Below, one piece after another: positions 1-10,636 of a stretch of 64,000 nt of DNA. Below the pieces are notes generated by a model. The model worked only from the letters and a program-made list of their open reading frames with translations. It searched no databases and was not told the DNA's origin. The position numbers and the translations under genes are program-made. Numbering within the stretch: the stretch's first letter is position 1; each line of letters begins with the position of its first letter. Source of the stretch: Cyclaneusma minus (Eukaryota; Ascomycota; Leotiomycetes; Marthamycetales; Marthamycetaceae); the NCBI GenBank assembly GCA_037179335.1, contig JAKZHN010000004.1, forward strand, positions 186,001-250,000, read 5' to 3'.

Positions 1-556
1 CCCTACTCGAGCCCTTCGAGCCCCCCAGAATCATCACAACTCGTCTGGGTGAGTACTATTCATCATTCATGTGTCAACTTCAATAGAACTGGTGTGATGG
101 CCTGGTGGGCGCTGTATGGCTGGGCCTGAAATCCTCCAATTTCCGATGTCCTTCAGACTCGCCAGCCGTAAAGGCAATTGTATTCGCCCTGCCACAGCAA
201 GGATTTTGGTTCTGGACGCCCTATGAAAATCGCCTTATCGGTCCTTCTGGCTGTGATATGGTATAAACCGCAGGGTTTGTACTTCCTCGGGTCGAGTCCT
301 TGTTTCATTGTTGAAAATGTCACCAAGATGGTCAGGGGTCAAGTGGAAGAAATTGGGCACCGAGTTGTTTCTGTTATTCAGATAGCGCATGACTTCTCGG
401 AGGCGTTATATATATCAAGGTATAAGTTCTCACTGTTATGATGGAAGTATTCGGGCTACTCTCCCAGTCTTTCCTTTCACACACGAGTGACTCCGTTCAC
501 AGCTCATTCCTTTCCCAACTTGGTTGATACCTGGTCCCATATTCGGCTTCTTTACC
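1..556. other. Left-edge intergenic DNA upstream of the GH16 gene
   Basis: I see no convincing gene here. The short open frames have no recognisable domain. The last ~150 bases are pyrimidine-rich and probably hold the promoter and leader of the GH16 gene. Confidence 0.5.
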
Positions 557-1601
557 ATGTCTTGCACAACATTCTCTCTCCTTGTGGCTTTTAGCACAAG
601 CGCCAGCGCTATGTACTACAGCAATTCCACAACGAATGGCACATACCACAATCCTTTTTCCGTTCTGTCGTATTCACTTGTGGATACTTACGACAGTTCT
701 AACTGGTGTATGTTTCTCCTTCATCCTCTGATAATTACAAAACTAATCAGTCGTCCTCTTCACTAAAGATACCACCATGGATTTCTACACCGGCACCGAC
801 CCTACGGATGGCTTCGTAGACTATCTCAGTCTTGCAGACGCAGAGACTCTGGGTATAATCAGCACCTCCGGCGGCCAAATCTATCAAGGCGTCGACTGGA
901 CTCATACCACTCCCAACGGCCGTCCGTCCGTCCGTACCTCCACGAAGAAATCATACACCCATGGTCTCTTCATCGGCGACTTCGCCCACATCCCAGACTC
1001 TGACTGCGGAGTATGGCCCGCTTGGTGGCTCTTCGGCCCTAACTGGCCCAACAGTGGCGAGATCGACATTATTGAAGGAGTGAATCAGGGTTCCACCGAT
1101 ACTATCACTCTTCACACTGCGGCTGGCTGCACAGCCAACATTGGCGGCTCGCAGTCCACTACTGTCCTTACCAGTTCTTATTGCAATGCAGACAACGGCA
1201 ATACCGGCTGCGGAGTGACGACCGGTGCAAACTACGGCAGCACCTTCAATTCAGCCGGCGGCGGTGTCTATGCTCTGCAATGGGAGTCATCGGGCATCTA
1301 TGTTTGGTATTGGCCCCGCGCATCAGTACCCGCCGACATTACTGCCGGCGCGCCGGTGACGGGAAACTGGGGGACACCTATTGTGGCCTTCAACAGCGGT
1401 AGCAACTGTGTCATCGACGATTTCTTCGAGAACAACAATATCATTCTCGACACGACATTCTGTGGGGATTGGGCTGGGACTGTTTGGAGTACAGGCAGCT
1501 GTGCGAGTCTGGCAAGTTCGTGCGATGCGTATGTGGAGGATAACCCGGCGGCGTTTGAGTATGCATACTGGTTGGTGAACTCTATCAAGGTTTACAAATA
1601 G
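557..1601 (+). CDS. Secreted GH16 endo-1,3(4)-beta-glucanase-like hydrolase
   Basis: Exons 557-707 and 769-1601 encode 327 residues. GH16 enzymes cleave beta-1,3 or mixed 1,3/1,4 glucans, in cell-wall remodelling or nutrition. The N-terminus is a short hydrophobic signal peptide ending near SASA. The family signature GEIDIIEG carries the catalytic nucleophile E148, assisting D150 and acid/base E153. The N-terminal strand (YDSSNW, then TGTDPTDGFVDY) and the aromatic WPAWW stretch are typical of fungal laminarinase-like GH16. The 61-bp intron starts GTATGT; the acceptor at 768 rather than 750 keeps the family spacing after NW and leaves room after the CTAAT branch site. Upstream in-frame codons begin with TTG, so the ATG at 557 is taken. 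The exact substrate is not determined. Confidence 0.9.
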
Positions 1602-2828
1602 CTTGCTGCAAATGGTAGGCTCAAGTTCAGGGGGGTGTGGCATCCGGCGTTGGATTTTCTGACTTCGCAGCGGACTGATACAAGGGCTGGAATAGGGGTT
1701 GGGGGATCTATTTGACGTTATGGTGGGGCTTATATATAGTCTTGCGGTCCGCCTTGTTTATAGTCTCTTTCCATGTATATACTTCAAGTCTCGACGCAAT
1801 TTTGATACTTTTGTCAAGTCTTCTCGAGTCTGCGTGGCGATGTGGCATAGGCTGATTTGCTTTCTGGTTAGCCCCTTTCTCACCACCGCTTCCCAACCAC
1901 GGAACGCTGGAACCACGAAACACCCAACACATCGAATAGCAAAAACAGAAAGAAAGCTAAAGCAAGACTTGAAGACAGCCGGAACTCGAACGCCCAGTTC
2001 AAAAACAAAAAACAAACGGAGCTAAGAATGACGACTGGAGACTTAGGATTTGCGCCACTCCGCCTGCTGAAACGATAGCTGTTCACCAATTATGGCATAT
2101 ATACCAAACCCTGACTACGATTCTGTGCAGCACTCATGGACGGTGGACTTTCTTCTGTGGCCTAACTCGACAGTTGACTGGTCTCTGCATTACTCTTGAG
2201 AAGCCGAATTGTTACTAACTCTTGCACTAAATCCATATTCAAAATCAGTTACTTAAACTGTCCCCATCATCCGAATTACTTACAATGTTTTTAGGACTCT
2301 GAATTTGGGACGACTTCCACTTATTAAGTTATTTAGATAATTAGATTTACTTTACCAGCTCGATGAAAAGCCTCCAGTTATGTAGGTGAAGGTTCATTGT
2401 AATTACTTGGGATATTTTCATTTTTCTTATTATATTGATTACTCTAAGTTGCTCTGATTAAGCCTAATTATTGTTGTCGTCTATTTAAATTTACACCAGT
2501 AGTAACAAGGTGGCGGAGCCAAACGACCGTCGACTCCAGACATACAAGTACTGTACTGGAAGACCTCGCGCCAACCGTTTGACGGACGACGACTTCGACT
2601 CGCCCGCCGGCCGCGATGTGCAACAAAACTCGGTAGATCATCGGCGTCTGAAGTAGCACTAGCCTCTTCCCCACGCCAGCAGCCACAAGGCTGAGGAAAA
2701 AATTCCAGGTCTGCAGCCGTGCTCTCCAAAAGTTCGGTACATAACCACCACATCACCACCATTTGCCCAACTTCCCGCGCCTTTATCCCGCTCTCCAACT
2801 TTTCAAAACTCGAACGCAGATAACGAAG
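1602..2828. other. Intergenic; AT-rich stretch at about 2190-2480
   Basis: No supported gene. The centre is clearly AT-richer than the flanking coding DNA. The last ~250 bases rise in GC and are probably the promoter and leader of the RPC19 gene. Open frames on both strands look random. Confidence 0.45.
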
Positions 2829-3683
2829 ATGCCGCCGCGAACGAAGAAAGCAACTGCCGCCGCTGCGGCCCCATCCTCGCAACCTTCGAGCAGCACTGCT
2901 GCCGATGCCGCCGAGGATGTTTCTATGACCGATGCCCAAGTCGATGCGGCCGATGCTGAGGATGCCATGGAGGAGGACGCCGAGGGCGAGGAAGACGAGG
3001 AAATGGCCGGTGCGGACGACAACGGATTTGTCTTCCCCGAAAAACAGAACATTCGACTTGTGAGTTGGCTTGCGTCAAGAACAGCTACGTTCTCTTCAAA
3101 TTGCGCGATGGACGGTTACTGGTCGACCCCAGGGCTAGTTGGGAGAATACATGGACGAGGCAATGGATATGAGAGGTCATATAGGAATAAGTGCTGATAT
3201 CTGGGGTTTGATTTAGTTGCCTGGAAGCACCGACACCGCTGCCAGTTTCGAATTTGTGGAGGAAGACCACACGCTGGGCAATGCTTTGCGCTGGATTATC
3301 ATGAAGAAGTACGTTCATCACGAATTTTAGAACCGTGGCATGGGTATTCCGGGCAACTGGTGTTCTGGGCTCAAAGGGGGTTGCTAACTGGCATGCGTAT
3401 AGTCCTGATGTGGAGTTCTGCGGTTACTCGATCCCTCACCCTTCAGAACCCAAGATGAACATTCGCATACAGACATATGGTCAGTACCCCTGGATTTGAT
3501 CCGAGTCTCTTCCCACCCTCTGGTTTTCGGTATGCTGATATGAACGGATCTACAGAGGGCACGACTGCAACCGAAGCACTGGAGAAGGGATTCGATGATC
3601 TGATAGATCTGTGCGACGTTGTGGAGGACAAGTTTGCTGCCGCGAGACACGAATTCACGGGCAGCAGGGAAACTAGCACTTAG
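2829..3683 (+). CDS. RPC19: RNA polymerases I and III shared subunit AC19 (RPAC2)
   Basis: Exons 2829-3059, 3217-3308, 3403-3479 and 3556-3683 encode 175 residues. AC19 pairs with AC40 to form the alpha-like assembly platform of RNA polymerases I and III in the nucleus. The first ~70 residues are a low-complexity Ala- and acid-rich extension. Then comes the conserved core: the LPGSTDTAASFEF strand, EEDHTLGNALRW, the PDVEFCGYSIPHPSEPK segment and IQTY-EGTTATEAL. Each intron joins these blocks in frame with GT-AG ends (GTGAGT, GTACGT, GTCAGT donors). Yeast Rpc19 is about 142 residues; the excess is the acidic N-terminus. Recognition is firm. Confidence 0.93.
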
Positions 3684-3832
3684 GAGGGCATGTTTCTCAA
3701 GCTGTCCCTAACGATGGGATACACTTTGCATTGCAAATGGCGTTCAAGGGGGTAATCTGGAGCATAGGGTCTTTTGATGGATTCTTGATGGCGGAACGAT
3801 ATGTACAGAGCAGCGCGAGAAAGGAAGAGCGT

Positions 3833-4638
3833 TCAGTTGCGACCCTATAGCAGTCAAATCAGCTATATTCTCGTACTGAAGGGCAGAAACAAACACACCT
3901 CTAAGAATCCACTCATGAAATTCGGTGGTAGCTTCGCTTTTGGGTCCTCGTCGGCGCGGAAGTACTTGAGGATGTGCGGGAGTTGCTTCCAGTAGTTCAA
4001 TGTCTCCTGCGTTCCTGTATTAGTATAGGATCTTTTCATCCATAATCCTTCCGGCACAGCCGTTCGACCCCCTTGGCCGCAATACCCTTTTGTGTATACC
4101 AGCAGACACCAAAGCTTGCTTGAAGATGGGATCATGAGAGACAATGACCGACCTGGAACTCTGCATGGCTCTGGAATAACAGCATATCCACCACGCTGAG
4201 CTGCTTCACGTATCGATGCCGCTCAAACTCCGACCGCATTTTCGTCCGTAGCTTCGATACAGGAATGCTGACTCCGTACATGGTCTGAATCTCAGGGGCC
4301 TATCACGTAGTCCGGTCAGCCATGATTCCCTCCATTCGCTACTCGTCGCCCAAGACCAATGTTCCAAGTATCTCGGACGTTTCGTAGAACAAGGCGATCG
4401 TGGTCCCCCAGACTAAAGATGACGGTGAAGGCGATGGGACAAGGACGTACGGCGCGGATCCATTCGCGGTAGCTCTTCAGGACTCTCCTCTTCGCATCGG
4501 ACCAGCTGGTAGCTATCGTAGAGGTCAGCCCATTGTTCTTCGACCCTGCTTCCATGCAATTGAGATGCACAAGTCCGTGGAGGAGAAGTACTTACATTGG
4601 CGCGTTCGCTGCGCAAGGTATGTAGGATTGATAACCAT
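3833..4638 (-). CDS. NDUFA6: NADH:ubiquinone oxidoreductase LYR subunit (NDUFA6/B14, fungal 14.8 kDa)
   Basis: Minus-strand exons 4596-4638, 4451-4512, 4153-4299, 3899-4006 and 3833-3844 encode 123 residues. This LYR-motif accessory subunit of mitochondrial complex I binds the acyl carrier protein. The start MVINPTYLAQRT, the LYR-type helix (RRVLKSYREW), the FERHRYV block and ETLNYWKQLPHILKYF are all diagnostic. The final exon is only 12 nt (Gly-Arg-Asn-stop); it restores the conserved SGFLEGRN terminus, which the unspliced frame lacks. The second exon starts after GATAG rather than the nearer CCAG, because only that keeps frame and length. The gene is divergent from BUD31, with 327 bp between start codons. 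Confidence 0.92.
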
Positions 4639-4965
4639 CTTGACTGTATGTTGTGCCAGACAAGTGTTGTCTGAATGCTCAAGTTCAAGAAGACGGCGTG
4701 GGGGAGCTCGGGATGTCCAATCGCGGGAAGGTTGAGGTCAGCGATCACATGACAGCGGAAACGATTCAGGCTAGCGCCAAATTGACTTCGAGGCTGCGAT
4801 CTGCGGACAGCGGATTTGAAGTTATCTCAGCCTTTCCGACTTTCGACAACCACCACAACTCTCCCGCCACCACAAAAGCTGCCAAATTCGTCCAGCTCAT
4901 TTCTCCGGCCCATATCCTTGAGGCCGACTTTCGTGTTCTCATCTCCATCAGATAAGAACAAGACA
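4639..4965. promoter_or_regulatory. Shared divergent promoter region of NDUFA6 and BUD31
   Basis: These 327 bases separate the two start codons and must hold both promoters and leaders. A pyrimidine-rich tract precedes the BUD31 start. No individual factor site is claimed. Confidence 0.4.
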
Positions 4966-5474
4966 ATGCCAGCCATCCGCCATGCCTCGAAGCGCAAGCC
5001 GCCGCCTGCCGGCTTCAGCGACATCGAAGATGACCTGCTCATTTTCGCAAACAAGATGAAAGACGCGCAGAACGAGCCGCATGCCAATAAGCCGCGCCAC
5101 CAGACACAGTGGCCAATTTTCCAGATCTCTCACCAGCGCAGCCGCTACGTTTACGAGCTGTACTACGAGAAAGAGGCTATCAGCAAGGAGCTTTACGATT
5201 ACTTGCTGAAGAATGGCTATGCCGATGCTATGCTCATTGCCAAGTGGAAGAAGACTGGTTATGAGAAGGTACGTCGTGCCTTTGTCGTTGCGATCTGGCA
5301 GAGTCAAGTTCGCGTACTGATGTTTGATAGTTGTGCTGCCTGAGATGCGTCCAGACGAAAGAAACGAACTTCAATAGCACTTGCATCTGTCGAGTACCGA
5401 AGGCCACGCTCAAGGAAGATCAGAATATCGAGTGCGTGAGCTGCGGATGCAGAGGCTGTGCTTCGAGTGACTAG
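4966..5474 (+). CDS. BUD31: Pre-mRNA splicing factor BUD31 (G10 family, Cwc14)
   Basis: Exons 4966-5268 and 5331-5474 encode 148 residues, the usual G10 length. BUD31/Cwc14 is a small zinc protein of the activated spliceosome (NTC-related set) in the nucleus. Visible hallmarks are the basic N-terminus (ASKRKPPPAGF), the RYVYELYY helix, the YLLKNGYADAMLIAKWKK segment and a C-terminal cluster of eight or more cysteines (LCCLRC, STCICRVPK, ECVSCGCRGC) that binds zinc. The intron uses GTACGT and TTTGATAG and falls just before the first cysteine cluster. An in-frame upstream ATG at 4816 would add a low-complexity Ser/Thr/Pro leader not expected in the family. Confidence 0.95.
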
Positions 5475-6449
5475 TGCGACTTTCACGGGAACGACGGCTA
5501 TGCATGGGAATGGGCGCTTGATTTTTGGGATTATGGGAAGCTCAGTAGTTCCCAAATGGAGTCTGGGTCCACTGGCTGGTAAGGATGGGATGGTGGGCTT
5601 GCATTTCTATGGAGTTGGGAGTTATGGGCCAGCAGCCTTGACTCTGTTCTCAAGGCTTGAGCTGGCCAGTCATGCTTCGAAAGAAGCGTGCTATTGTTGC
5701 AAGATACCCTTAGTAGTGAAATCATTGCAAGACCACGATCCGGGAAGATGCTGTGCAGAGTTTCATAAAGCCGGTATGTAATTATACCGATATACCTACC
5801 TAGGTATGCAGTTCTAGCAATCCCTCGAGATATCCCTTCAGGCAGGACGTCAACAGGAGTCTCCAGCCCAAGTTTCAGGAAACAAGTATAAAAGGAGGAG
5901 CCCACGTGCCTACCTCTACTTACTAGATTCCGCATACTTGGACTAAGACGGTCCCAGTGACAGAGCCGACTACATGTACCCAAACCCCGATCAGGAAAAA
6001 AAGCAGCCAAGGCGTTCTGACATATTTCACATTATAGAAATTTATGAAACCTAAATATTTGGATTCTATAGCAGATTTCTAAGATATTGATGTGCAACGC
6101 GATATTTCGGTAGATGTGCAACAAAACCCAGTTTACTCATTACCTTATATACTCGTTATCTTTGATGGTGGCTCACTACTCTGGACCTAGAATTTGGTGA
6201 CAGCCTCGCGGGGACCAGAGTGGAGCTTGGATGTTCAAAGTGACTCAACCGGCGTACCTTGTTCCCCGGATAAGCCGACCACTTTCCCAGTCGTTCCCAA
6301 CAGATAACCCCCCTCTGCCTATGTTCTTCTACTCCCGTAATATGCGAAATGGCTTTATAGTTTTGCGCCAATACACCGCAGTTCTTCGTTTCTCTCCACG
6401 ACCTCACGTTCAAACACCCCTCTTCGGCTCCCAATCCAAGCCTTTCACC
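5475..6449. other. Intergenic between BUD31 and the FSH hydrolase gene
   Basis: No domain-like open frame on either strand. The 6000-6170 part is AT-rich. In-frame ATGs upstream of the FSH gene (for example 6321) are discussed under that gene. Confidence 0.45.
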
Positions 6450-7350
6450 ATGTCCTCCACGACAACCCCGGATTCCCCACGCAAGCTCAAAATTCTCATG
6501 CTCCACGGTAGATTATACATATTCCATGCTCGACTTCCTAACCCTACTAAACCACTCAGGATTCACACAATCCGGCCCCCTCTTCCACGCCAAAACCCGC
6601 GCCCTCGAGAAACTCCTCCTCAAAGCCTTCCCCGCCTCCCCCTCCTCCCCACTACCCTCCTACCCCGGCAGCGTCCAGCTCCTCTACCCCACCGGTCCCA
6701 TCCAGCTCCGCCCCTCAGACATCCCCGGCTACACACCCAGCAATCCCGATGCCAATGTCTCAGACGACGAAAACACAGATTCATGGGCATGGTGGAAAGG
6801 CAACCTGAAAGAAGGAAGTCTGGTGCCCATGGACAAAGGCTTTGAAGTCATCGCCCGCACTATCCGCGAATCGGGCCCTATCGACGGCGTAGTAGGATTT
6901 TCCCAAGGTGCAGCAGCCGCGGCCATGGTCGCTTCGCTCTTAGAACCTGGTCGGAAAGCTGCTTTTGATAAGTTTGAGGCACAGGGTGGGATGGGTTATC
7001 CGAAAGCGTTCTTGAATGAAGACGGCGAGGTTTTCCACCCGCCGCTGAAGTTCTGCGTTATCTATTCGGGCTTCTGGGCAGCGAATGTTATTTATAGGGG
7101 CTTTTACGAGCCGAAGATTGAAACACCGGCGTTGCATTTCATTGGCACGCTGGATAGTGTGGTGGATGAGGAAAGGAGTAAGGGGCTGATTGAGGTTTGC
7201 AATAACAAGACGGTGGTATATCATCCGGGAGGGCATTTTGTGCCGATAGGAAAGGACATGGCTGCACAGTTGATCGGATTTATAAAGAGCACATGTGGAC
7301 CGCCACTACCAAAGGAAGAATCGGCCGAGGACATGGATGTCCCATTTTAG
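6450..7350 (+). CDS. FSH-family serine hydrolase (DUF341/OVCA2-like)
   Basis: Exons 6450-6507 and 6560-7350 encode 282 residues. FSH proteins are alpha/beta hydrolases related to yeast Fsh1-3 and human OVCA2, acting on esters or thioesters; the natural substrate is usually unknown. The oxyanion strand LMLHGFTQSG is rebuilt exactly across the 52-bp intron. The nucleophile elbow GFSQGAAAA places Ser134. The acid is D218 or D222 in GTLDSVVDEER and the base is H245 in PGGHFVP. No biosynthetic genes surround it, so a housekeeping role is more likely than a polyketide-release role. In-frame upstream ATGs at 6231 and 6321 could add a basic, mitochondrial-like leader. Confidence 0.88.
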
Positions 7351-7537
7351 CATGAAACGGGGTTTTAGATGGGGCACGGGATACACGGCGTTTAGAATGA
7401 TACCCTGCTTGGCAGATGTTCTTTAGACTTCGAGCTCAGTGAAGCTCAAAGAATCTAGAATTCGAGAACTAGTGTACATACGGTGTCGTGGCGATGATAC
7501 AAGGGTCTCGAAAAAGACAAGCAAGTCATGTAGCCGT

Positions 7538-9188
7538 CTAGTGAACCGCGCTTGTCTTGCCAGCCTTGGGAGCTGCAGTTGGCTGGATCCTCGCCATCAT
7601 TTCCTCCTTGGTGATCAAATGATCAATCCTTTCCAGATGACCCAGGAGACTCTTCATATTGGCACTCCACTCGTTCAGCACATCGTCAGCGTCGCGGCGC
7701 TTCTCGAAGCTGACAATCCTGGCTGGTCGATCGATCTTTGCATAAACCGTCTTCGCAGTTACCAGCTCGCTGATATACTTCTCCGTCTCGTCCTCCGTCA
7801 GATCGAGGAGCTGGGTCAGTCGGTTCACGCGAATCCTGGTGTAGTATTTGGCCACCACGCGGACGTTGTGCTCAATGACACGTTTCCGCAGATCCTCCCA
7901 TCTCTGGTACGCCTTCTTGTCTGGAGATTGGCCGGCCTGCGCGTCGAAAACGTCGGTGGCACAGAGATGCGGTCCAAACTGCTTCGAAACCTCGGGCCAT
8001 CTCATGAGCTCATTGACTGTGAATAACCTCAACAACTCGGCTTCCATTGGCACTTGGCTGTTTCGCGAATCTTTGTGGATGCGGTGTAGGAGATCTGATT
8101 GCTCATTGTCGTAAGGTGCAAGAATAACGTAGTAGATGATGCGTTGTAAAGTCTAATCCTCGTCAGCATTTGGTTTCTCGCGAGAGTCGGGTGTAGTGTT
8201 CTGGTTTTACATACTGGGTGGAGTTTTGCTGGGTCTTCCTCCACAGCCTCCGTATCCAGCACCTGTCTGTAATTCTTGCAGACCTCCAGGTACTTGTCAT
8301 CATGCTTCGCCAAGGTGACCTGTTGCTCGTAGTATCGCAGCTTGAGATCCGTGACATCGTCGACCTTTTCCTCCGGCACCTCCTCGCCTCTCTCTATCTT
8401 CTTCTCCCTCTCCTTCTTCTCTTTCTCCAATTGCTCGGCGGTCTTCTTTGGCTTTCGGGAAAGGTATCTTGTGCTAATCTTTCGACTCAAAATACCGGCC
8501 TGCGTCCAGTCCTCACTCTCGATGCACAATGCGACTTGAGCCAGAATGAACTCGGTCTTCTCCCGCCTCTCCATGGAACCGAAAGTCTCCACCTGTAACT
8601 CGCACAAGATTTCGGTGGCCGACTTAAGATCCCCTTGCTGCTTCTTGATATCCGAGAGGATCTTGGTCACGCGAGCACGCTCGACTTCGACGAAGATCTT
8701 GCCTTCCGTAACCGTTCGCAAGGTTTCGATGACGGTGAGCTTAGTGTCGAGGTTCGGCGTATCGTCTAGGAATCCCATCACCACTTGTACCATCTTCGTT
8801 ATGGCCTGCTTGAGCTGGCTGTGCTTCTTCGACATAAGCAAGACCTGCTCGTTGAGCAAGCTCCAGTCGCCGGCATTTTTGCAAAGTGTGACGATGGAAA
8901 CAAGGACGCGTGAAGTCGAGGCAAGATCAGAAGCCTGGAAAGAGGATGAGTAAGTTACTGGTTGAAGCTGCAGGAGCTTGAGAGCTTACCTGTCTCGTTT
9001 GTTTTTCGAGAGCTGTGAGCTTCTCGATGGCGCCTTGGAGGTTGGTCTAGAGACGACATCTATTAGCTGGAGCTCCATCCCACTTGCGCAACGAGAGTTA
9101 CCTTCGCCAATGCCTCAGCTTCGGGTATCTGCTTGTCTGCTTCCTTGGAGAAGTCCTTGTCGGGCTTCAACACCTGTTGATCCGACAT
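7538..9188 (-). CDS. RPN5: 26S proteasome regulatory subunit RPN5 (PSMD12)
   Basis: Minus-strand exons 9102-9188, 8990-9046, 8215-8934 and 7538-8152 encode 492 residues. RPN5 is a PCI-domain subunit of the 19S lid, which deubiquitinates and delivers substrates to the proteasome. The long exon holds helical solenoid repeats (AGILSRKISTRYLSRKP; YYEQQVTLAKHDDKYLEVC) with a charged Lys/Glu insertion. The last exon carries the PCI/winged-helix region (LRKRVIEHNVRVVAKYY; RLTQLLDLTEDETEKYISEL). The LHP-TLQRIIYYVILAPYDNEQ join across intron 3 is conserved in the family. Length matches fungal RPN5. Confidence 0.95.
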
Positions 9189-9620
9189 GATGGGCGGCGA
9201 TATGGTCTGCGGAATGGGAAAGTGTCGAGTTCACTGAAAGTTTGAGGAGACCTTCAGATTTGCCGGCTGATTAAATACGGGGCAAGGACCGCTGGACGTT
9301 GGAAAGGTGATGGAAGACTGATGCGGAAGATGAGGTTCGTAGGATCAGAGGTAGCTAAGCTGCAGTCGCGCTTGCATCCATGTCAGCCGTGCCGGCCGCC
9401 TGCTAAGTTGATGCCTGATTAACTCCGAGGCACACATTAGTTTACCAGACGCCACTACCAGACTGCACGGATATACATTTAAATAATATAAATAATTGTG
9501 ATCGAAGTGCCTTGTATGAAGAAAAAGAACGAGAAACATTGGCCCTTTCCTACGCCATCCTCCCGAATCATCAATCATAGTATCTCACAACAAGAGGAAG
9601 CTCGGCAATAGAAGACCCCA
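9189..9620. other. Intergenic between the RPN5 start and the thioredoxin stop
   Basis: No gene seen. The RPN5 promoter must lie in the first 200-300 bases. A short A/T-rich patch sits near 9470-9500. Confidence 0.4.
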
Positions 9621-10434
9621 TCAACTGGCAAAATCTGCAATAGTTCCAAGCTTCTTCCCTCCAACTTGCGGTCCTGCTCCTGCCTTCTTGTTGTCTGGTT
9701 TGGAAGTCCTCTGCTGTGGCACGGCATGGATATTGAATATCGACTTCTCCGCAGAGCCATAGGCATCAAACTATCAGACTTAGTATATCACCACGTTATA
9801 GGAGCATCGTGGCCACTCACCGAAAGCAAAGACACAATATATAGGCCAAAGAACGTGACAATCGCTCGCACCAGCTTCTGAGTATCAAATGGCGGTCTTT
9901 GTAAGGACTGGCCCCTCGCCGGCGTCCCGCCCAGTGTGCGTCCTACAGAACTGTAGGTTGGCTTCGCAGGCCCGGCTCCTCTTACAGCATTTTCAATAGC
10001 TGTCGTCAGAGCACGGGGGTCGGCGCCTTTGATGGTTTGAGCGACCGAGCCGTTCTTGAAGATGATAAATGTCGGCATGCTTGCGACCAGTCAGTCAGGT
10101 CTTCTTGGATACTTTCGGGAGGTAGAAGTTACGCAGAAACGCCATATTGACTGGCGATTTCCCGCTGAGAATCAACATTAACCTTGGTGAAAGTGACCAC
10201 GTTTGGTTTGGAATGTTTCTTGGAGAGGGATTCGAACACCGGGGAGACTTGTTTGCATGGGCCGCACCAATCTGCGTAGACTGTGAAAGTCAGCTTTCTG
10301 TGCATGATGCGGATAGAGGGCCCTCGGGAGGCAAAGGGCTGGTACAGCAATAGCTCACAGTCGGTAATGACTAGGTTCGAGGAGCCCAAGATGGTCCTGA
10401 ACTGACTTGCAGAGGCGACATTCACAGTAGACAT
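9621..10434 (-). CDS. Thioredoxin-domain protein with a C-terminal membrane segment
   Basis: Minus-strand exons 10359-10434, 10133-10280, 9821-10079 and 9621-9770 encode 210 residues. The thioredoxin fold covers roughly residues 1-105, with the active site YADWCGPCK (Cys31, Cys34), the VNVDSQ strand and the cis-Pro loop AMPTFIIFKNG. Unlike soluble thioredoxins of ~105 residues it continues with a Gly/Pro/Ser-rich linker, a hydrophobic stretch (IVTFFGLYIVSLL) and a ~50-residue basic tail. This suggests a membrane-anchored disulfide reductase; the compartment is not determined. Upstream in-frame ATGs (10533, 10506) exist, but the start chosen gives the standard N-terminus. It is divergent from the SPOUT gene. 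Confidence 0.85.
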
Positions 10435-10636
10435 GTTGAGGTTTGATGTGATGTTAGTCGACGAGAGTTGAGGAGTGTTGTTGCGGTCGTCGACAGTCGT
10501 GATAGGCATGTTATCGCTGATCTGGTCCCTTGTCATCGGATCCCTGCACGCGCGGATTCTGCCAATGCAACCCGCCTTGAATAAATTCTGGGGGAAAGCT
10601 TCGATTCTCACAACTCTCAACTTATTTTAGACAACC
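10435..10636. promoter_or_regulatory. Compact divergent promoter between thioredoxin and SPOUT genes
   Basis: Only 202 bases separate the two start codons, so both promoters and leaders overlap here. No specific factor site is claimed. Confidence 0.4.

Noticed and set aside
5531..6010. 159-codon open frame on the minus strand
   Set aside because: No domain, no signal, no plausible splice partner, and it overlaps the BUD31 3' flank. It is likely chance.
7439..8026. 195-codon plus-strand frame
   Set aside because: It is the antisense shadow of the last RPN5 exon, which carries the PCI-region signatures.
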